Shown: positions 1 to 9,082, counted from the first letter of the stretch. The stretch: 42,347 nt of DNA from Pseudomonadota bacterium (GCA_023423775.1 JAFAEZ010000011.1:1-42347); one strand, 5' to 3'. Numbers and translations are program-made. Notes: generated by a model from the letters alone, not told the origin.

Positions 1-75
1 CCGCTGCTCCCATGACTTGGCGATAATCTCAGGCCCGATCCCGGCCGGGTCACCCAGCGCTACGGCGAGGGGCAT
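1..75 (-). CDS. pdxA: 4-hydroxythreonine-4-phosphate dehydrogenase PdxA, N-terminal fragment
   Basis: Only the first 25 codons lie in the window; the gene runs off the left edge. The fragment reads MPLAVALGDPAGIGPEIIAK, the signature N-terminus of PdxA, which oxidises 4-phosphohydroxy-L-threonine in vitamin B6 (PLP) synthesis. It follows surA on the same strand with an 18-base gap, matching the conserved lptD-surA-pdxA order. Start choice is uncertain: the ATG at 75 lies 14 bases from a GAGGAG, while a TTG two codons upstream (81) is better spaced at about 8 bases. The family call is firm despite the short length. Confidence 0.9.
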   Translation of the reverse strand, partial: MPLAVALGDPAGIGPEIIAKSWEQR

Positions 76-93
76 CGGCAAGGCGCCGTCTCC

Positions 94-1440
94 TCAGCGA
101 TAATCGACCACCGCATCGCGGCGAAGGTCGCGGAGATAGCGCTGGGCGCGGCGGTTGACGCGTTGCTCGGAGAGCTGGGCGAAAACCTGATCGCGCGACG
201 GCCCGGACGAGGTGTCGGGGTCGTCGCGGCCGCACAGGACGAGCACGCGCACACCGTCCTCGACCGAGCCGAACGGCGTCGTCGCCTGGCCGATGCTGAG
301 GCCGAGCAGCATGTCCTGCAGCGGCTTAGGGAGGTCGCGGACTCGAACCTGGTCGCTGGACACGACTTCGGCGCCGATCTTGGCCGCCGCCGCATCGGCG
401 CCGCCGCAACCACCCATGGTGCGCGCGGTCATCGCCAGCCGCTCGACCAGCGGCGATGCACTCGCCTGGGTCGAGCCTGCCGGGAAGGTGATCGAAACCT
501 GCTTGAGGCTGAGCGTCGCGTCGCGCGGATCGGCAGTCAGGATCTGGCGCGTATCCTGAACGGCGATGATCGAGAAGCCGCCCGGAACCGCGATCGGATT
601 GCTGACCTGGCCAACCGGCAGCACGCGCGCGGCCTCGGCCAGCGACTCGGGCAATTGCTCGGCACGAACCCAGCCGAGGTCCCCGCCGACCGCAGCGGTC
701 GAGGCTTCCGAGAATTGGCGGGCATAAGCGAGGAACGAAGCGCCGCCGCGGATCTGCTGGACGATCCGCATCGCATTGGCCTGCGTCTCGGCCGCTGTTT
801 CCGGAGTCGAGGACAGGAAGATTTCGCCGATGCGGAATTCCTGAGCGCCCTTGGACGCCTTCAGCCGCTCGATGATCTGCGTGACTTCCTCTTCCGCGAC
901 GTTGACGAACGGCTCGATCTGGCGGCGCTGGAGGCGCGTCCAGGCGATCTCGCCGTGGATCTGACGTTTGATCGAGCGCTCGGAGGAGCCGTTGGCACGG
1001 AGAAAGGCCTCGAACTCCTTCGGCGAGCGCCGGAGGTTCTGGGCATATTGGGCGTAATAAGCGTCGATCTCGCGCGGCTCTACCTTGATGTCGGCGGCTT
1101 CGGCGGCCTGGATCTGGAGCGTCTCGTCGACGAGGTTGCGCAGGACCTGAGCGCGCAGGCGCTGCATTTCTTCCGGCGGAATCTTGGCGCCACCATTGGC
1201 GATGATGATCAGGGCAAGGCGGTGATCGACGTCGGTGCCGGTGATGACCGAACCGTTGACGATCGCGGTCGCCTTGCGCACCGACGGATCGTCATTGCCG
1301 AAAAATTGCGGATTGGTCGGAATATTGAGCGCCGTCGAGGGCGGGGGAGCATCGTCGCCGACCGTCTGCGCCACGGCCGCCGCGGCCGCAACAGACCCGG
1401 CAAGCATCAACGCCGCCCTACCGAAAGTGCCGAGCTTCAT
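94..1440 (-). CDS. surA: Periplasmic chaperone / peptidyl-prolyl isomerase SurA
   Basis: Periplasmic chaperone that escorts unfolded outer-membrane proteins to the BAM complex. The 448-residue product starts with a signal peptide (about residues 1-24, ending AAVA). A SurA N-terminal domain (IVNGSVITGTDVD) and one clear parvulin domain (GEIFLSS through GGDLGWV to GGFSIIAV) follow. A C-terminal region resembles a degenerate second parvulin domain; the E. coli protein has two. The start is ATG at 1440, where GGAGGA is well placed; the adjoining ATG at 1443 is too close to that site. It lies between lptD and pdxA on the same strand, probably one operon, and LptD is itself a SurA client in E. coli. 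Confidence 0.93.
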   Translation of the reverse strand: MKLGTFGRAALMLAGSVAAAAAVAQTVGDDAPPPSTALNIPTNPQFFGNDDPSVRKATAIVNGSVITGTDVDHRLALIIIANGGAKIPPEEMQRLRAQVLRNLVDETLQIQAAEAADIKVEPREIDAYYAQYAQNLRRSPKEFEAFLRANGSSERSIKRQIHGEIAWTRLQRRQIEPFVNVAEEEVTQIIERLKASKGAQEFRIGEIFLSSTPETAAETQANAMRIVQQIRGGASFLAYARQFSEASTAAVGGDLGWVRAEQLPESLAEAARVLPVGQVSNPIAVPGGFSIIAVQDTRQILTADPRDATLSLKQVSITFPAGSTQASASPLVERLAMTARTMGGCGGADAAAAKIGAEVVSSDQVRVRDLPKPLQDMLLGLSIGQATTPFGSVEDGVRVLVLCGRDDPDTSSGPSRDQVFAQLSEQRVNRRAQRYLRDLRRDAVVDYR

Positions 1441-1495
1441 CATTCCTCCAATAAAAGCAGGCATCTCATATGCCGCAATTTGCCTGAACCGCAGC

Positions 1496-3697
1496 TTAGC
1501 GGCCCAAATTCTTCAGCGCCACCCGGAACAGGAAGGTGTTGCCCCTCCGGAAGTCGCCGGTCGTGTCATAGTCGCGGCGCCACGTAACGCCGATCTCGAT
1601 GCAGTCGTCGTCATAGGCCACGCCGAGCCGGTGACGGACCGGCTCAAAGCCGTCGGCGACGAGGAACGGATCCTCCTCCTTGTCGCTCAAATCGACCACC
1701 GTCGATCCGAACACCGACCAGTAATTGGCGAACTTCACGCGCGCGCCGAACCTCAGCTCCTCGCGGTCGCGCAGGTCTTCGATCGCCGGATCGATATTGC
1801 GGTTGAGGCGCAGGTAGCCGATCGTCGCATAAGTCTCGCGGCCGCCGAACACGGTGTCGATCTCGTTGCGGCGGACCGCGAAACTGTCCTTGTCGAGCCG
1901 GAAGCGGTGGGTGAGGCTGAGCTTACGCCCGACCTTGACGGTCGTGCGGCCGACGAAGTCGGAAAAGCGGTCGGACAGGCCCGTTCCGGCCGGGAGGATG
2001 ATCCGCTTGTGGTCGAGCCGGTAGCTTTGGCCGATCGTGGTCCGCACGGCCACCCCGGGCAGGTCGAACGCCCAGTCCGCGCCGTAGGTGACGCGGGCGC
2101 CGTCCTCCCAGCGGTCGTAGCCGGGGAAGCGGTTCAGCGCGAACAGGTTCGAATCCTCCAGATCGACCGAACGCGCATCCTCGTTCGGGATGCTGAGATT
2201 CTTGGTTTCCGGCGAAAGCACCAGTTGGACGCGCGGCGTCAGGCGCTGCGTGCCGCCCATGAACGTGCCGACGAACGGCCAGCGGACGTCCGCGGCCAGC
2301 GCCGCGATGCCGCGCGCGCTCCAGCCTTCATCGCCGCGATACATTACGGTCGAAGTGAGTTCGGTGTCGCCGGTATGGTAGACGTCGCCGCGCGCATAAG
2401 CGGTCAGCGTGAGCTCTTGTCCCATGCCGGTGATGCTGCGCCGGTCCCAGCGCGCGCTGGCGAAAGCCCGCTGCGTGTCCTGGCCTTCGGTGCGCAGGAT
2501 GGCGAGGCTGTTCGCCTGCAGTTCGATCTTGCCGTCCCAGACGGGGTCGTCGAGCCGGAACCGGGCATCGATCGCCGGCAGCGCGATCGGCTGCTGGCCA
2601 GCGATGTCGGTCGTTCGCAGACCTTGGAAGCCCCAGCCAGCGATCGAGATGTAGGAATCGTCGCTGATCCGCTCGGCGTTGATGAAGCTGCGCAGCCGGT
2701 CGTCGCGGGAAATATCATAGCGACGCAGGAACGTCCGATCGGTGACGTAACGGCCCGAGGCGGTGATGCTCCACAAAGGGTCGAGCTGGAACTTGCCATT
2801 GCCTTCGAGATAGGCGCGAATCCCGCGGCTGCTCTCGTTGCTATCGGAGTTGATCGGGACGCGCCGGCCTTCGGTGATGAAGCCGCCGACCTGGAAGGCA
2901 CCAAGCTCCGTGAGCTGCCGGTAGCGGCCTTCGAGCATCGGCAGCACGTCAGTGAAGATGTGCGGCGTCAGCGTGAGATCCCGGTTCGGGGCGAGCTTGA
3001 AATAATAAGGAAAGCTCAGCTCGAATCCGTTGCTGCGGCTGATCCTTATATCTGGCACGAGCAGGCCGCTGCCGCCGCCCTCGCTGCCGTCCGGGTGGGA
3101 AAGGCCGGGCAGGGCGACGATCGGCATCCCGAACAGGTTGAGGCTCGCGCCTTCGTAGCGGATGCGATTCTTGACCGGGTCGTGCACGACCTTGACCGCA
3201 TTGATCTGCCAGGTCGGATTCTTGGGGCAGCCTTTTTCGGTCACCACCGCGCACGGTGAGTAAGCGGCGCGATAGAGGGTCGTGACGCCTTCCCGGCGCT
3301 CGCCCCGGTCGGCGGCGAGGCGGCCGCCATCCTCGAGCACCACCAGCAGATTCTCGACGACGCCGTCGCGGAGCGTGTCGGTGAGCACGACGCTGTCGCC
3401 GTAGGCGGCATCGCCCTGCGGGTTGACGATGCGGACATTGCCCTCGGCCCGAACCTCGCCGCTCTGCCGGTTCCAGCTCACCTTGTCCGCGCGCAGGGCA
3501 TTGCCTTCGGTGGTCATCCGGACGTTGCCGGCGGCGGTCACCACATCGCTATTGTCGTCGTACGTCAGCGTATCGGAACTGAACGCAACCTCGCGCTCGT
3601 CGGCGGCGACGGGCTGAACGTCCTGCGCAAGCGCCACTGTGGGCCCGCACAGCAGAAGAGGGAGGGCCGTACGGCAGAGGAGAGTTAGTTTCTTCAC
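1496..3697 (-). CDS. lptD: LPS-assembly protein LptD
   Basis: Outer-membrane beta-barrel that, with LptE, inserts lipopolysaccharide or glycosphingolipid-type lipids into the outer leaflet. The 733 residues show a signal peptide (to about ALAQ, residue 25), an OstA/LptA-like jellyroll (DTLTYDDNSDVVTAAGNV), and a long barrel rich in alternating aromatic residues ending in RVALKNLGR. After signal removal I see a cysteine pair near residue 155 (SPCAVVTEKGC) and a late cysteine (DDDCIEIG), so the disulfide arrangement of the E. coli protein may be simplified. The start is GTG with a weak GGAAA upstream. It heads the operon with surA and pdxA and is divergent from pepA. Confidence 0.94.
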   Translation of the reverse strand: MKKLTLLCRTALPLLLCGPTVALAQDVQPVAADEREVAFSSDTLTYDDNSDVVTAAGNVRMTTEGNALRADKVSWNRQSGEVRAEGNVRIVNPQGDAAYGDSVVLTDTLRDGVVENLLVVLEDGGRLAADRGERREGVTTLYRAAYSPCAVVTEKGCPKNPTWQINAVKVVHDPVKNRIRYEGASLNLFGMPIVALPGLSHPDGSEGGGSGLLVPDIRISRSNGFELSFPYYFKLAPNRDLTLTPHIFTDVLPMLEGRYRQLTELGAFQVGGFITEGRRVPINSDSNESSRGIRAYLEGNGKFQLDPLWSITASGRYVTDRTFLRRYDISRDDRLRSFINAERISDDSYISIAGWGFQGLRTTDIAGQQPIALPAIDARFRLDDPVWDGKIELQANSLAILRTEGQDTQRAFASARWDRRSITGMGQELTLTAYARGDVYHTGDTELTSTVMYRGDEGWSARGIAALAADVRWPFVGTFMGGTQRLTPRVQLVLSPETKNLSIPNEDARSVDLEDSNLFALNRFPGYDRWEDGARVTYGADWAFDLPGVAVRTTIGQSYRLDHKRIILPAGTGLSDRFSDFVGRTTVKVGRKLSLTHRFRLDKDSFAVRRNEIDTVFGGRETYATIGYLRLNRNIDPAIEDLRDREELRFGARVKFANYWSVFGSTVVDLSDKEEDPFLVADGFEPVRHRLGVAYDDDCIEIGVTWRRDYDTTGDFRRGNTFLFRVALKNLGR

Positions 3698-3735
3698 GAT
3701 TTCCGCAACATTGGCCCCGTACGCGAAGCTTGGAG

Positions 3736-3764
3736 CCTATCGCACCACAAGTCGTTCCCTGCAA
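3736..3764 (-). promoter_or_regulatory. Probable sigma-70-type promoter of lptD-surA-pdxA
   Basis: On the minus strand TTGCAG (3764-3759) and GATAGG (3741-3736) are exactly 17 bases apart, about 40 bases upstream of the lptD GTG. Position and spacing suit a housekeeping promoter. The rest of the 3698-3878 gap holds no gene I can recognise. Confidence 0.45.
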
Positions 3765-3878
3765 TGGCGGAACCGCGCCGGGGCGATGGCTTCGTGACGG
3801 CTACCCCTTTGCCAGCGGCGGTCCGTGCGCCTATCAGGGCCGCCATATGCTCGTTCGAGCCAGGAGGTTTCCAAGTCC

Positions 3879-5360
3879 ATGAAAGTCAGTTTCGCCGCCC
3901 AGCGCCCCGAAGGCTCCTTCGCGTTGGCTATTCCCGTCTGGGGCGAGGACATGCTCGCCGACCGTCTGAGCAGCCTCGATGAGGCCGGGCGCCAGCTTGC
4001 CGCCCGCGCCGCCGAGGCACAGCGGTTCGAGCGCGAGGCCGCAAGCATCGCCGAGACCTTCGTCAGCGAAGGCGATATGGCTCGCCGCCTGCTGCTGGTC
4101 GGACTTGGCGGCAAGCGTGACGACGACGCCCTTTTCGAACGCGTCGGCGGTGCCTTGACGGCCAAATTGCTGACATCGGGCGAGACCCGCCTCGTGGTCG
4201 ATCTCGCAGGGCTGAATCTCGACGCCACCGCCGCCGCCAAGATCGGCTTCGGTGCCGCGGCGCGGGCGTGGCGCTACGACAAATATCGCACCAAGCTCAA
4301 TCACAAGGCCAAGCCCACGCTGGCCGAGGTCGTCATCGTCGGCGCGGGCGAGGGCGCGGACCAAGCCTGGTCCGACAAGGCGGCGCTGCTCGAAGGGATC
4401 GCGCTCACCCGCGAGCTGGTCACCGAGCCTGCCAACATCATCTACCCTGAAAGCTTCGTAGAGCGCGTCCGCGCCGATCTGGAAGGCACGGGCGTCGAGA
4501 TCGAGGTGCTCGACGAGACCCAAATGGCCGAGCTCGGCATGGGCTCCTTGCTCGGCGTCTCGCTCGGTTCGGCGCGTCCGCCGCGTCTGCTCGCGATGCG
4601 TTGGAACGGCGCCGGGGATGCGTCCAAGAAGCCGGTCGTGTTCATCGGCAAGGGCGTGACGTTCGACACCGGCGGCATCTCGATCAAGCCGGCGGCCGGC
4701 ATGGAATCGATGAAGTGGGACATGGGCGGCGCCGGCGCCGTCGCTGGCGCGATCAAGGCGATCGCAACGCGCAAGGCCAAGGCCAACGTGGTCGGCATCT
4801 GCGGGCTCGTCGAGAACATGCCGGACGGCAAGGCGCAGCGCCCCGGCGACGTCGTCACCTCGATGTCGGGACAGACGATCGAGGTGATCAACACCGACGC
4901 CGAAGGGCGCCTGGTGCTGTGCGACGCGATGACCTGGGCCCAGCGCACCTACAAGCCCGAATATATGGTCGATCTCGCCACGCTCACCGGCGCGATGATC
5001 ATCTCGCTCGGCTATGAATATGGCGGCATGTTCTCGAACGACGACGGCCTGGCCGGAAAGCTCGCCGATGCCGGCTACAAGACCGGCGACAAGTTGTGGC
5101 GCTTCCCGCTGGGCGAGGCCTACGACAAGATGATGGACTCGCCGATCGCCGACATGAAGAACAGCGGCGCGCGCGAGGCCGGATCGATCACCGCGGCGAC
5201 CTTCCTGCAGCGCTTCGTCGAGAACGGCACCAAATGGGCCCATCTCGACATTGCCGGCATGGTCTGGGCCAACAAGCCGGGCCCGCTCTGGGACAAGGGT
5301 GCGACCGGCTACGGCGTCGCCTTGCTGGACCGCTTCGTCGCCGACAATTTCGAGGACTAA
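3879..5360 (+). CDS. pepA: Leucyl aminopeptidase PepA (M17 family)
   Basis: Cytosolic two-metal aminopeptidase that removes N-terminal residues from peptides. The 493 residues include the M17 catalytic core: GKGVTFDTGG with K258 and D263, KWDMGGAGAV, and NTDAEGR with D340, E342 and R344. These align at a constant offset of 12 with the E. coli metal ligands and catalytic Lys/Arg. The start is the ATG at 3879, where the protein reads MKVSFAAQ, preceded by AGGAGG at 3862-3867; an upstream in-frame start at 3825 lacks a ribosome site and adds non-conserved sequence. holC follows after 12 bases, a pairing seen widely in proteobacteria. Confidence 0.96.
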   Translation: MKVSFAAQRPEGSFALAIPVWGEDMLADRLSSLDEAGRQLAARAAEAQRFEREAASIAETFVSEGDMARRLLLVGLGGKRDDDALFERVGGALTAKLLTSGETRLVVDLAGLNLDATAAAKIGFGAAARAWRYDKYRTKLNHKAKPTLAEVVIVGAGEGADQAWSDKAALLEGIALTRELVTEPANIIYPESFVERVRADLEGTGVEIEVLDETQMAELGMGSLLGVSLGSARPPRLLAMRWNGAGDASKKPVVFIGKGVTFDTGGISIKPAAGMESMKWDMGGAGAVAGAIKAIATRKAKANVVGICGLVENMPDGKAQRPGDVVTSMSGQTIEVINTDAEGRLVLCDAMTWAQRTYKPEYMVDLATLTGAMIISLGYEYGGMFSNDDGLAGKLADAGYKTGDKLWRFPLGEAYDKMMDSPIADMKNSGAREAGSITAATFLQRFVENGTKWAHLDIAGMVWANKPGPLWDKGATGYGVALLDRFVADNFED

Positions 5361-5372
5361 GCGAACGGGCCC

Positions 5373-5810
5373 ATGCTCGTCGATTTCTATCACCTGGCCG
5401 CCTCGCCGCTGGAGAGGGTGCTGCCGCGCATCTGCGAACGGATCGTCGAGGGCGGTGAGCGGCTGCTGATCGTGGCCGAAGCCGAGCGGCTCGGCGCGCT
5501 CGACGCCCTGCTGTGGAGTTACACCCGCGATTCATTCCTGCCGCACGGGCGCAGCGACCAGGCGGGCGCGGATGCGCAGCCGATCCTGCTGTCGGCGAAT
5601 CCGGAGTCCGCGAACGGGGCCGGGAATATCGCACTGGCCGACGGCGAGTGGCGCGACGAGGCGCTCGCCTTCAATCGTGTCTTCTACTTCTTCGATCAGG
5701 GCCATCTCGACATGGCTCGTGCCAGCTGGCGCGCGCTGAACGGCCGAGACGGGGTCGAGTGCCGCTACTGGAAGCAGGACGAGGCCGGCAAATGGGTGCA
5801 GGGGCCGTAA
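5373..5810 (+). CDS. holC: DNA polymerase III subunit chi
   Basis: Clamp-loader accessory subunit that links the polymerase III holoenzyme to single-stranded-DNA-binding protein. The 145-residue product begins VDFYHLAASPLERVLPRIC and carries DALLWSY...SFLPHG, both typical of HolC. In its C-terminal half FNRVFYFFDQG matches the conserved strand of the family. It starts 12 bases after pepA and is probably cotranscribed with it. No psi subunit (holD) is nearby, as usual for alphaproteobacteria. Confidence 0.92.
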   Translation: MLVDFYHLAASPLERVLPRICERIVEGGERLLIVAEAERLGALDALLWSYTRDSFLPHGRSDQAGADAQPILLSANPESANGAGNIALADGEWRDEALAFNRVFYFFDQGHLDMARASWRALNGRDGVECRYWKQDEAGKWVQGP

Positions 5811-5828
5811 AGCCGCGTATGGGCGCGC

Positions 5829-5857
5829 TTGCGGTTTGGCGCAGCGCCGCCTAGAGA
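5829..5857 (+). promoter_or_regulatory. Candidate promoter of ndk
   Basis: TTGCGG (5829-5834) and TAGAGA (5852-5857) are 17 bases apart in the 86-base gap before ndk, leaving a leader of about 33 bases. Read by eye only. Confidence 0.35.
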
Positions 5858-5896
5858 GCGCGCCAATTCAACCCCATCATTGGAGCTTTTCCGGCC

Positions 5897-6319
5897 ATGG
5901 CGACCGAACGCACTTTCTCGATCATCAAACCCGATGCCACCCGTCGCAACCTCACCGGTGCGGTCACCAAGATGCTCGAGGATGCCGGCCTGCGTGTCGT
6001 CGCCTCGAAGCGCATCCACATGACCAAGGAGCAGGCCGAGGGCTTCTACGCGGTCCACAAGGAGCGCCCGTTCTTCAACGACCTCGTCTCGTTCATGATC
6101 TCGGGCCCGGTCGTCGTGCAGGTGCTCGAAGGTGAGAACGCCGTCGCCAAGAACCGCGAAGTGATGGGCGCGACCAACCCCGCGAATGCCGACGAAGGCA
6201 CGATCCGCAAGGTCCACGCCGAGTCGATCGAAGCCAATTCGGTCCACGGCTCGGACAGCGCCGAGAACGCCAAGATCGAGATCGATTACTTCTTCAAGCC
6301 GGAAGAAATCGTCGGCTGA
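5897..6319 (+). CDS. ndk: Nucleoside diphosphate kinase
   Basis: Transfers the terminal phosphate from ATP to other (d)NDPs through a phosphohistidine, balancing nucleotide pools. At 140 residues it has the usual bacterial length. ERTFSIIKPDATRR opens the fold, and the active-site histidine is H117 in NSVHGSDS, the same number as in E. coli. A GGAG lies 11 bases before the ATG. The stop codon abuts the stop of the convergent gene at 6320 with no spacer. Confidence 0.98.
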   Translation: MATERTFSIIKPDATRRNLTGAVTKMLEDAGLRVVASKRIHMTKEQAEGFYAVHKERPFFNDLVSFMISGPVVVQVLEGENAVAKNREVMGATNPANADEGTIRKVHAESIEANSVHGSDSAENAKIEIDYFFKPEEIVG

Positions 6320-6961
6320 TCAGTCTTTCCCCGGCTCGGCCGGGGGAGGCGGATTGCGCGATTTCCAGATCGCGTCGAGACGGGCCTGGGCGCTGGACGC
6401 CCGGGCCCGTTCTATTTGGGATAGGCCGCGCAGCGCGACATCGCTGTCGAGCAGCCCGCGGTCGATCCGATAGCCGACGTCGTAGAGCGCGACATCCTCG
6501 TGGGTCGTGCCATCCACCACGAACCGCGTGGTGATCGCGACCGGCAGGCGGAGGTCGCCGGACGTCGCCGCGGGCGACTCGACCTTCTTCAGCACATCTT
6601 CGATCCATCCGGCTTCGATGCGCGGCTCTATCACCGCGTCGATCGGCCGCGCTTCGATCGCGCTGGGGAAGCGAATGGTCAGGCCCTGGATCACCTGGTC
6701 GGTGTCGGCCGGCGTCAACAGCAGCTGCTTCCCGTCTCGGCCCGCCGTCGCCTTTAGCAGCACCGTCCGGGCACGTTCGGCCTGATCTTGCTTCTCCGCC
6801 AGGCGCTCGGTCTCGGCCGCGGTTCGCTCGCGATAGCTATTCCAGAAGGTGAGGCCGGAAATGACTACCGCCGCGACGGCCAACACTTCGCCGAGGGTGA
6901 TCCAGCGGCGCCGGATCGCGGCGGCTTCGGCAGCCTGTTGAGGGGTCTCCTTTTCCGCCAT
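6320..6961 (-). CDS. Membrane-anchored protein of unknown function
   Basis: I do not recognise this 213-residue protein. A short charged N-terminus is followed by one hydrophobic segment at about residues 20-45 (GEVLAVAAVVISGLTFW). Then comes a Glu/Arg-rich helix, likely coiled coil (ERTAAETERLAEKQDQAERA), and a mixed alpha/beta C-terminal region. This looks like a single-pass inner-membrane protein; which side the soluble part faces is unclear. The start is ATG at 6961 with an upstream GGAG. It lies 26 bases after purN on the same strand, so it may be the last gene of the purine operon, but no link to purine synthesis is visible. Confidence 0.75.
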   Translation of the reverse strand: MAEKETPQQAAEAAAIRRRWITLGEVLAVAAVVISGLTFWNSYRERTAAETERLAEKQDQAERARTVLLKATAGRDGKQLLLTPADTDQVIQGLTIRFPSAIEARPIDAVIEPRIEAGWIEDVLKKVESPAATSGDLRLPVAITTRFVVDGTTHEDVALYDVGYRIDRGLLDSDVALRGLSQIERARASSAQARLDAIWKSRNPPPPAEPGKD

Positions 6962-6987
6962 GCCTTGCTCCGCTTCCCTTGGGTGGT

Positions 6988-7926
6988 TCAGATCAGCTCC
7001 GCCAGCTTGCGCGGCGCAGCAAGCCGCCAGCTCTTTAACAGCCACTGATCGACATGGTCCCAGTCGGTCTCGCCCATGTCCAGCCGCAAGCCGATCCAAC
7101 CAGCGGGGCCCAGATAGGCCGGTCGGTAATAGAGGTCCGGCTCGGCCTCGATCAGCATCGCCTGCTCTTCCTCGCCGCTGGTCTTGACGAGGATCGCAGT
7201 GATGCCGTCGCCATGATGGTCGCGGGTGAAATAGCAGAACATCTTGCCGCCGCTGACGGTGAAGCTCGGCATGCCGTGCGAGGTCTTTTCCTCGGCGGCC
7301 GGCAAAGCGAGGGCGAGCGAGCGGACCTTTTCGAGCAGTCCTTCGGGACGGCTGTCGCGCGTGACGAGCTCGGCAAGGACGCGCGGATAAAGCTGGTGTT
7401 CGGCGATCAGCACGCGGGCGGCGAGGCTCGCCGGCGTGTCGTCGGGCAGAATGGCGACCTGCGTCTGCCCGAGCACCGGGCCGTCATCCAGCTCCGCGGT
7501 GACGAGATGGACTGAGCATCCCGCAACGGCATCGCCCGCGGCGAGCGCGCGGGCATGGGTGTCGAGCCCCTTATAGGCGGGGAGCAGGGAAGGGTGGATG
7601 TTGATCATCCGGCCTTCCCAGCGCGCGACGAATGCTTCCGAGAGGATCCGCATGTGCCCGGCCAGCGCGACATAGGCCACGCCTGCCTTGCGCAGTTCCG
7701 CATCGAGTATGGCGTCGTAATCGGCGCGCTTCATGCCCTTGTGGCTGAGGCAAAACGTGGCGACCCCCTCGGCCGCGGCAACCTTCAGACCCAGCGCATC
7801 GGGATCGTTGGCCGCGACCAGCACGATCTCATAGGGAGAATCGGCCTGCCGAGAGGCGTAGAGAAGCGCCGCCATGTTCGAGCCGCGCCCCGAAATGAGG
7901 ACGCCGACCCGGGCCTTCTCAGCCAT
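6988..7926 (-). CDS. purN: Phosphoribosylglycinamide formyltransferase PurN fused to an MmcQ/YjbR-like domain
   Basis: PurN transfers a formyl group from 10-formyl-THF to GAR, step 3 of de novo purine synthesis. Residues 1 to about 195 form a complete PurN: VLISGRGSNM (phosphate loop), MRILSEAFV, INIHPSLLPAYKG with the catalytic His, and DDGPVLGQ. From about residue 200 the same frame continues into a domain of roughly 110 residues (SLALALPAAEEKTSHGMPSF, then GKMFCYF, YYRPAYLGPAGWIGLRLD, WLLKSWRLAAPRKL), which matches the MmcQ/YjbR (DUF419) fold. The whole is 312 residues; PurN alone is near 210. It starts inside the end of purM with an 8-base overlap, implying coupled translation. Confidence 0.92.
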   Translation of the reverse strand: MAEKARVGVLISGRGSNMAALLYASRQADSPYEIVLVAANDPDALGLKVAAAEGVATFCLSHKGMKRADYDAILDAELRKAGVAYVALAGHMRILSEAFVARWEGRMINIHPSLLPAYKGLDTHARALAAGDAVAGCSVHLVTAELDDGPVLGQTQVAILPDDTPASLAARVLIAEHQLYPRVLAELVTRDSRPEGLLEKVRSLALALPAAEEKTSHGMPSFTVSGGKMFCYFTRDHHGDGITAILVKTSGEEEQAMLIEAEPDLYYRPAYLGPAGWIGLRLDMGETDWDHVDQWLLKSWRLAAPRKLAELI

Positions 7927-9022
7927 GGTGGGTCGCGGTCCAGGGCGCCTTCGCACTCCAGCTCTCGCCCGAGCCGACCACGGTGCAGCCCTTTTCGCCC
8001 TCGGCAATCCGGCCGATCGCGTACACCGTCTCGCCCGCGGCTTCGAGATCGGCGGTCACCGTCTGGGCCTGCGCAGCGGGGACGACCACAGCCATGCCGA
8101 TGCCGCAGTTGAACGTGCGCGCCATCTCGCCCGGCTCGATATGGCCCTGCGCCTGGAGGAAGGCCATCAGACGCGGCTGCGGCCATGCGTCGGCATCGAC
8201 GAAGGCGTGCAGACCCTCGGGCAGGACGCGCGGAATATTCTCGAGCAGCCCGCCGCCGGTGATATGGGCGAGGGCGCTGACGCGGCCGCTGCGCACGACG
8301 GGAAGCAGCGACTTCACGTAGATGCGGGTCGGCTCAAGGAGCGCTTCGATCAGCAGCTTATCCTGGTCGAACAGAGCCGGGCGATCGAGCTTCCAGCCCT
8401 TGTCGGCGGCGAGGCGACGGACCAGCGAGAAGCCGTTGGAATGGACGCCCGAGGAAGCCAGGCCGAGGATGACGTCGCCCGCGGCAACCCGGGTGCCGGT
8501 CAGCGCGGCGTCGCGCTCCACCGCGCCGACGCAGAAACCGGCGAGATCATAATCGCCCTCGGCATACATGCCCGGCATCTCGGCCGTCTCGCCGCCGATC
8601 AGCGCGCAGCCGGCGATCTTGCAGCCCTCGGCGATGCCGGCGATGACGCGCTCGGCGACGCCATTTTCGAGTCGGCCGGTCGCGAAGTAATCGAGGAAGA
8701 AGAGCGGCTCGGCGCCCTGGACGATGAGGTCGTTGACGCACATCGCGACGAGATCGATGCCGACGCCGTCGTGGCGTCCTGAGTCGATGGCGAGCTTCAA
8801 TTTGGTGCCGACCCCGTCATTCGCCGCGACCAGCAAGGGGTCCTGGTAACCGGCAGCCTTCAGATCGAAGAATCCGCCGAATCCGCCGAGCGACGCGTCG
8901 GCGCCGGGGCGGGCGGTGGATTTGGCCAGCGGCCCGATGGCTTTGACCAGCGCATTGCCGGCCGCGATCGACACACCCGCCTTGGCGTAGGTGTAGGATT
9001 CTTGCTGTTCGTTCTCGCTCAT
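7919..9022 (-). CDS. purM: Phosphoribosylformylglycinamidine cyclo-ligase PurM (AIR synthetase)
   Basis: Closes the imidazole ring, converting FGAM to AIR with ATP in purine synthesis. The 367-residue product carries YAKAGVSIAAGN, GVGTKLKLA, the MCVNDLIVQGAEPLFFLDY segment characteristic of PurM, GGETAEMPGMY and HITGGGLLENIPRVLP. It is slightly longer than the common 345. Its 3' end overlaps purN by 8 bases. It is divergent from the DUF2066 gene across a 60-base gap that must hold both promoters; I could not place them convincingly. Confidence 0.97.
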   Translation of the reverse strand: MSENEQQESYTYAKAGVSIAAGNALVKAIGPLAKSTARPGADASLGGFGGFFDLKAAGYQDPLLVAANDGVGTKLKLAIDSGRHDGVGIDLVAMCVNDLIVQGAEPLFFLDYFATGRLENGVAERVIAGIAEGCKIAGCALIGGETAEMPGMYAEGDYDLAGFCVGAVERDAALTGTRVAAGDVILGLASSGVHSNGFSLVRRLAADKGWKLDRPALFDQDKLLIEALLEPTRIYVKSLLPVVRSGRVSALAHITGGGLLENIPRVLPEGLHAFVDADAWPQPRLMAFLQAQGHIEPGEMARTFNCGIGMAVVVPAAQAQTVTADLEAAGETVYAIGRIAEGEKGCTVVGSGESWSAKAPWTATHHG

Positions 9023-9082
9023 GCGGGCCGACTAGCCACATCGCGCTTGGATTTCCACGTTTCTGTCGCCAAAAGGCGTCTC

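Noticed and set aside
163..3259. Long plus-strand open frames opposite surA and lptD
   Set aside because: They mirror the opposite strand's codons in GC-rich DNA, are rich in Arg, Asp and His without domains, and the minus-strand genes are unmistakable.
3698..3878. A tRNA or small RNA gene in the lptD-pepA gap
   Set aside because: A GTTCGAGCC resembling a T-loop occurs, but no cloverleaf or acceptor stem can be drawn around it.
3834..5393. A 519-codon minus-strand open frame opposite pepA
   Set aside because: No recognisable motif; pepA on the plus strand has every catalytic residue.
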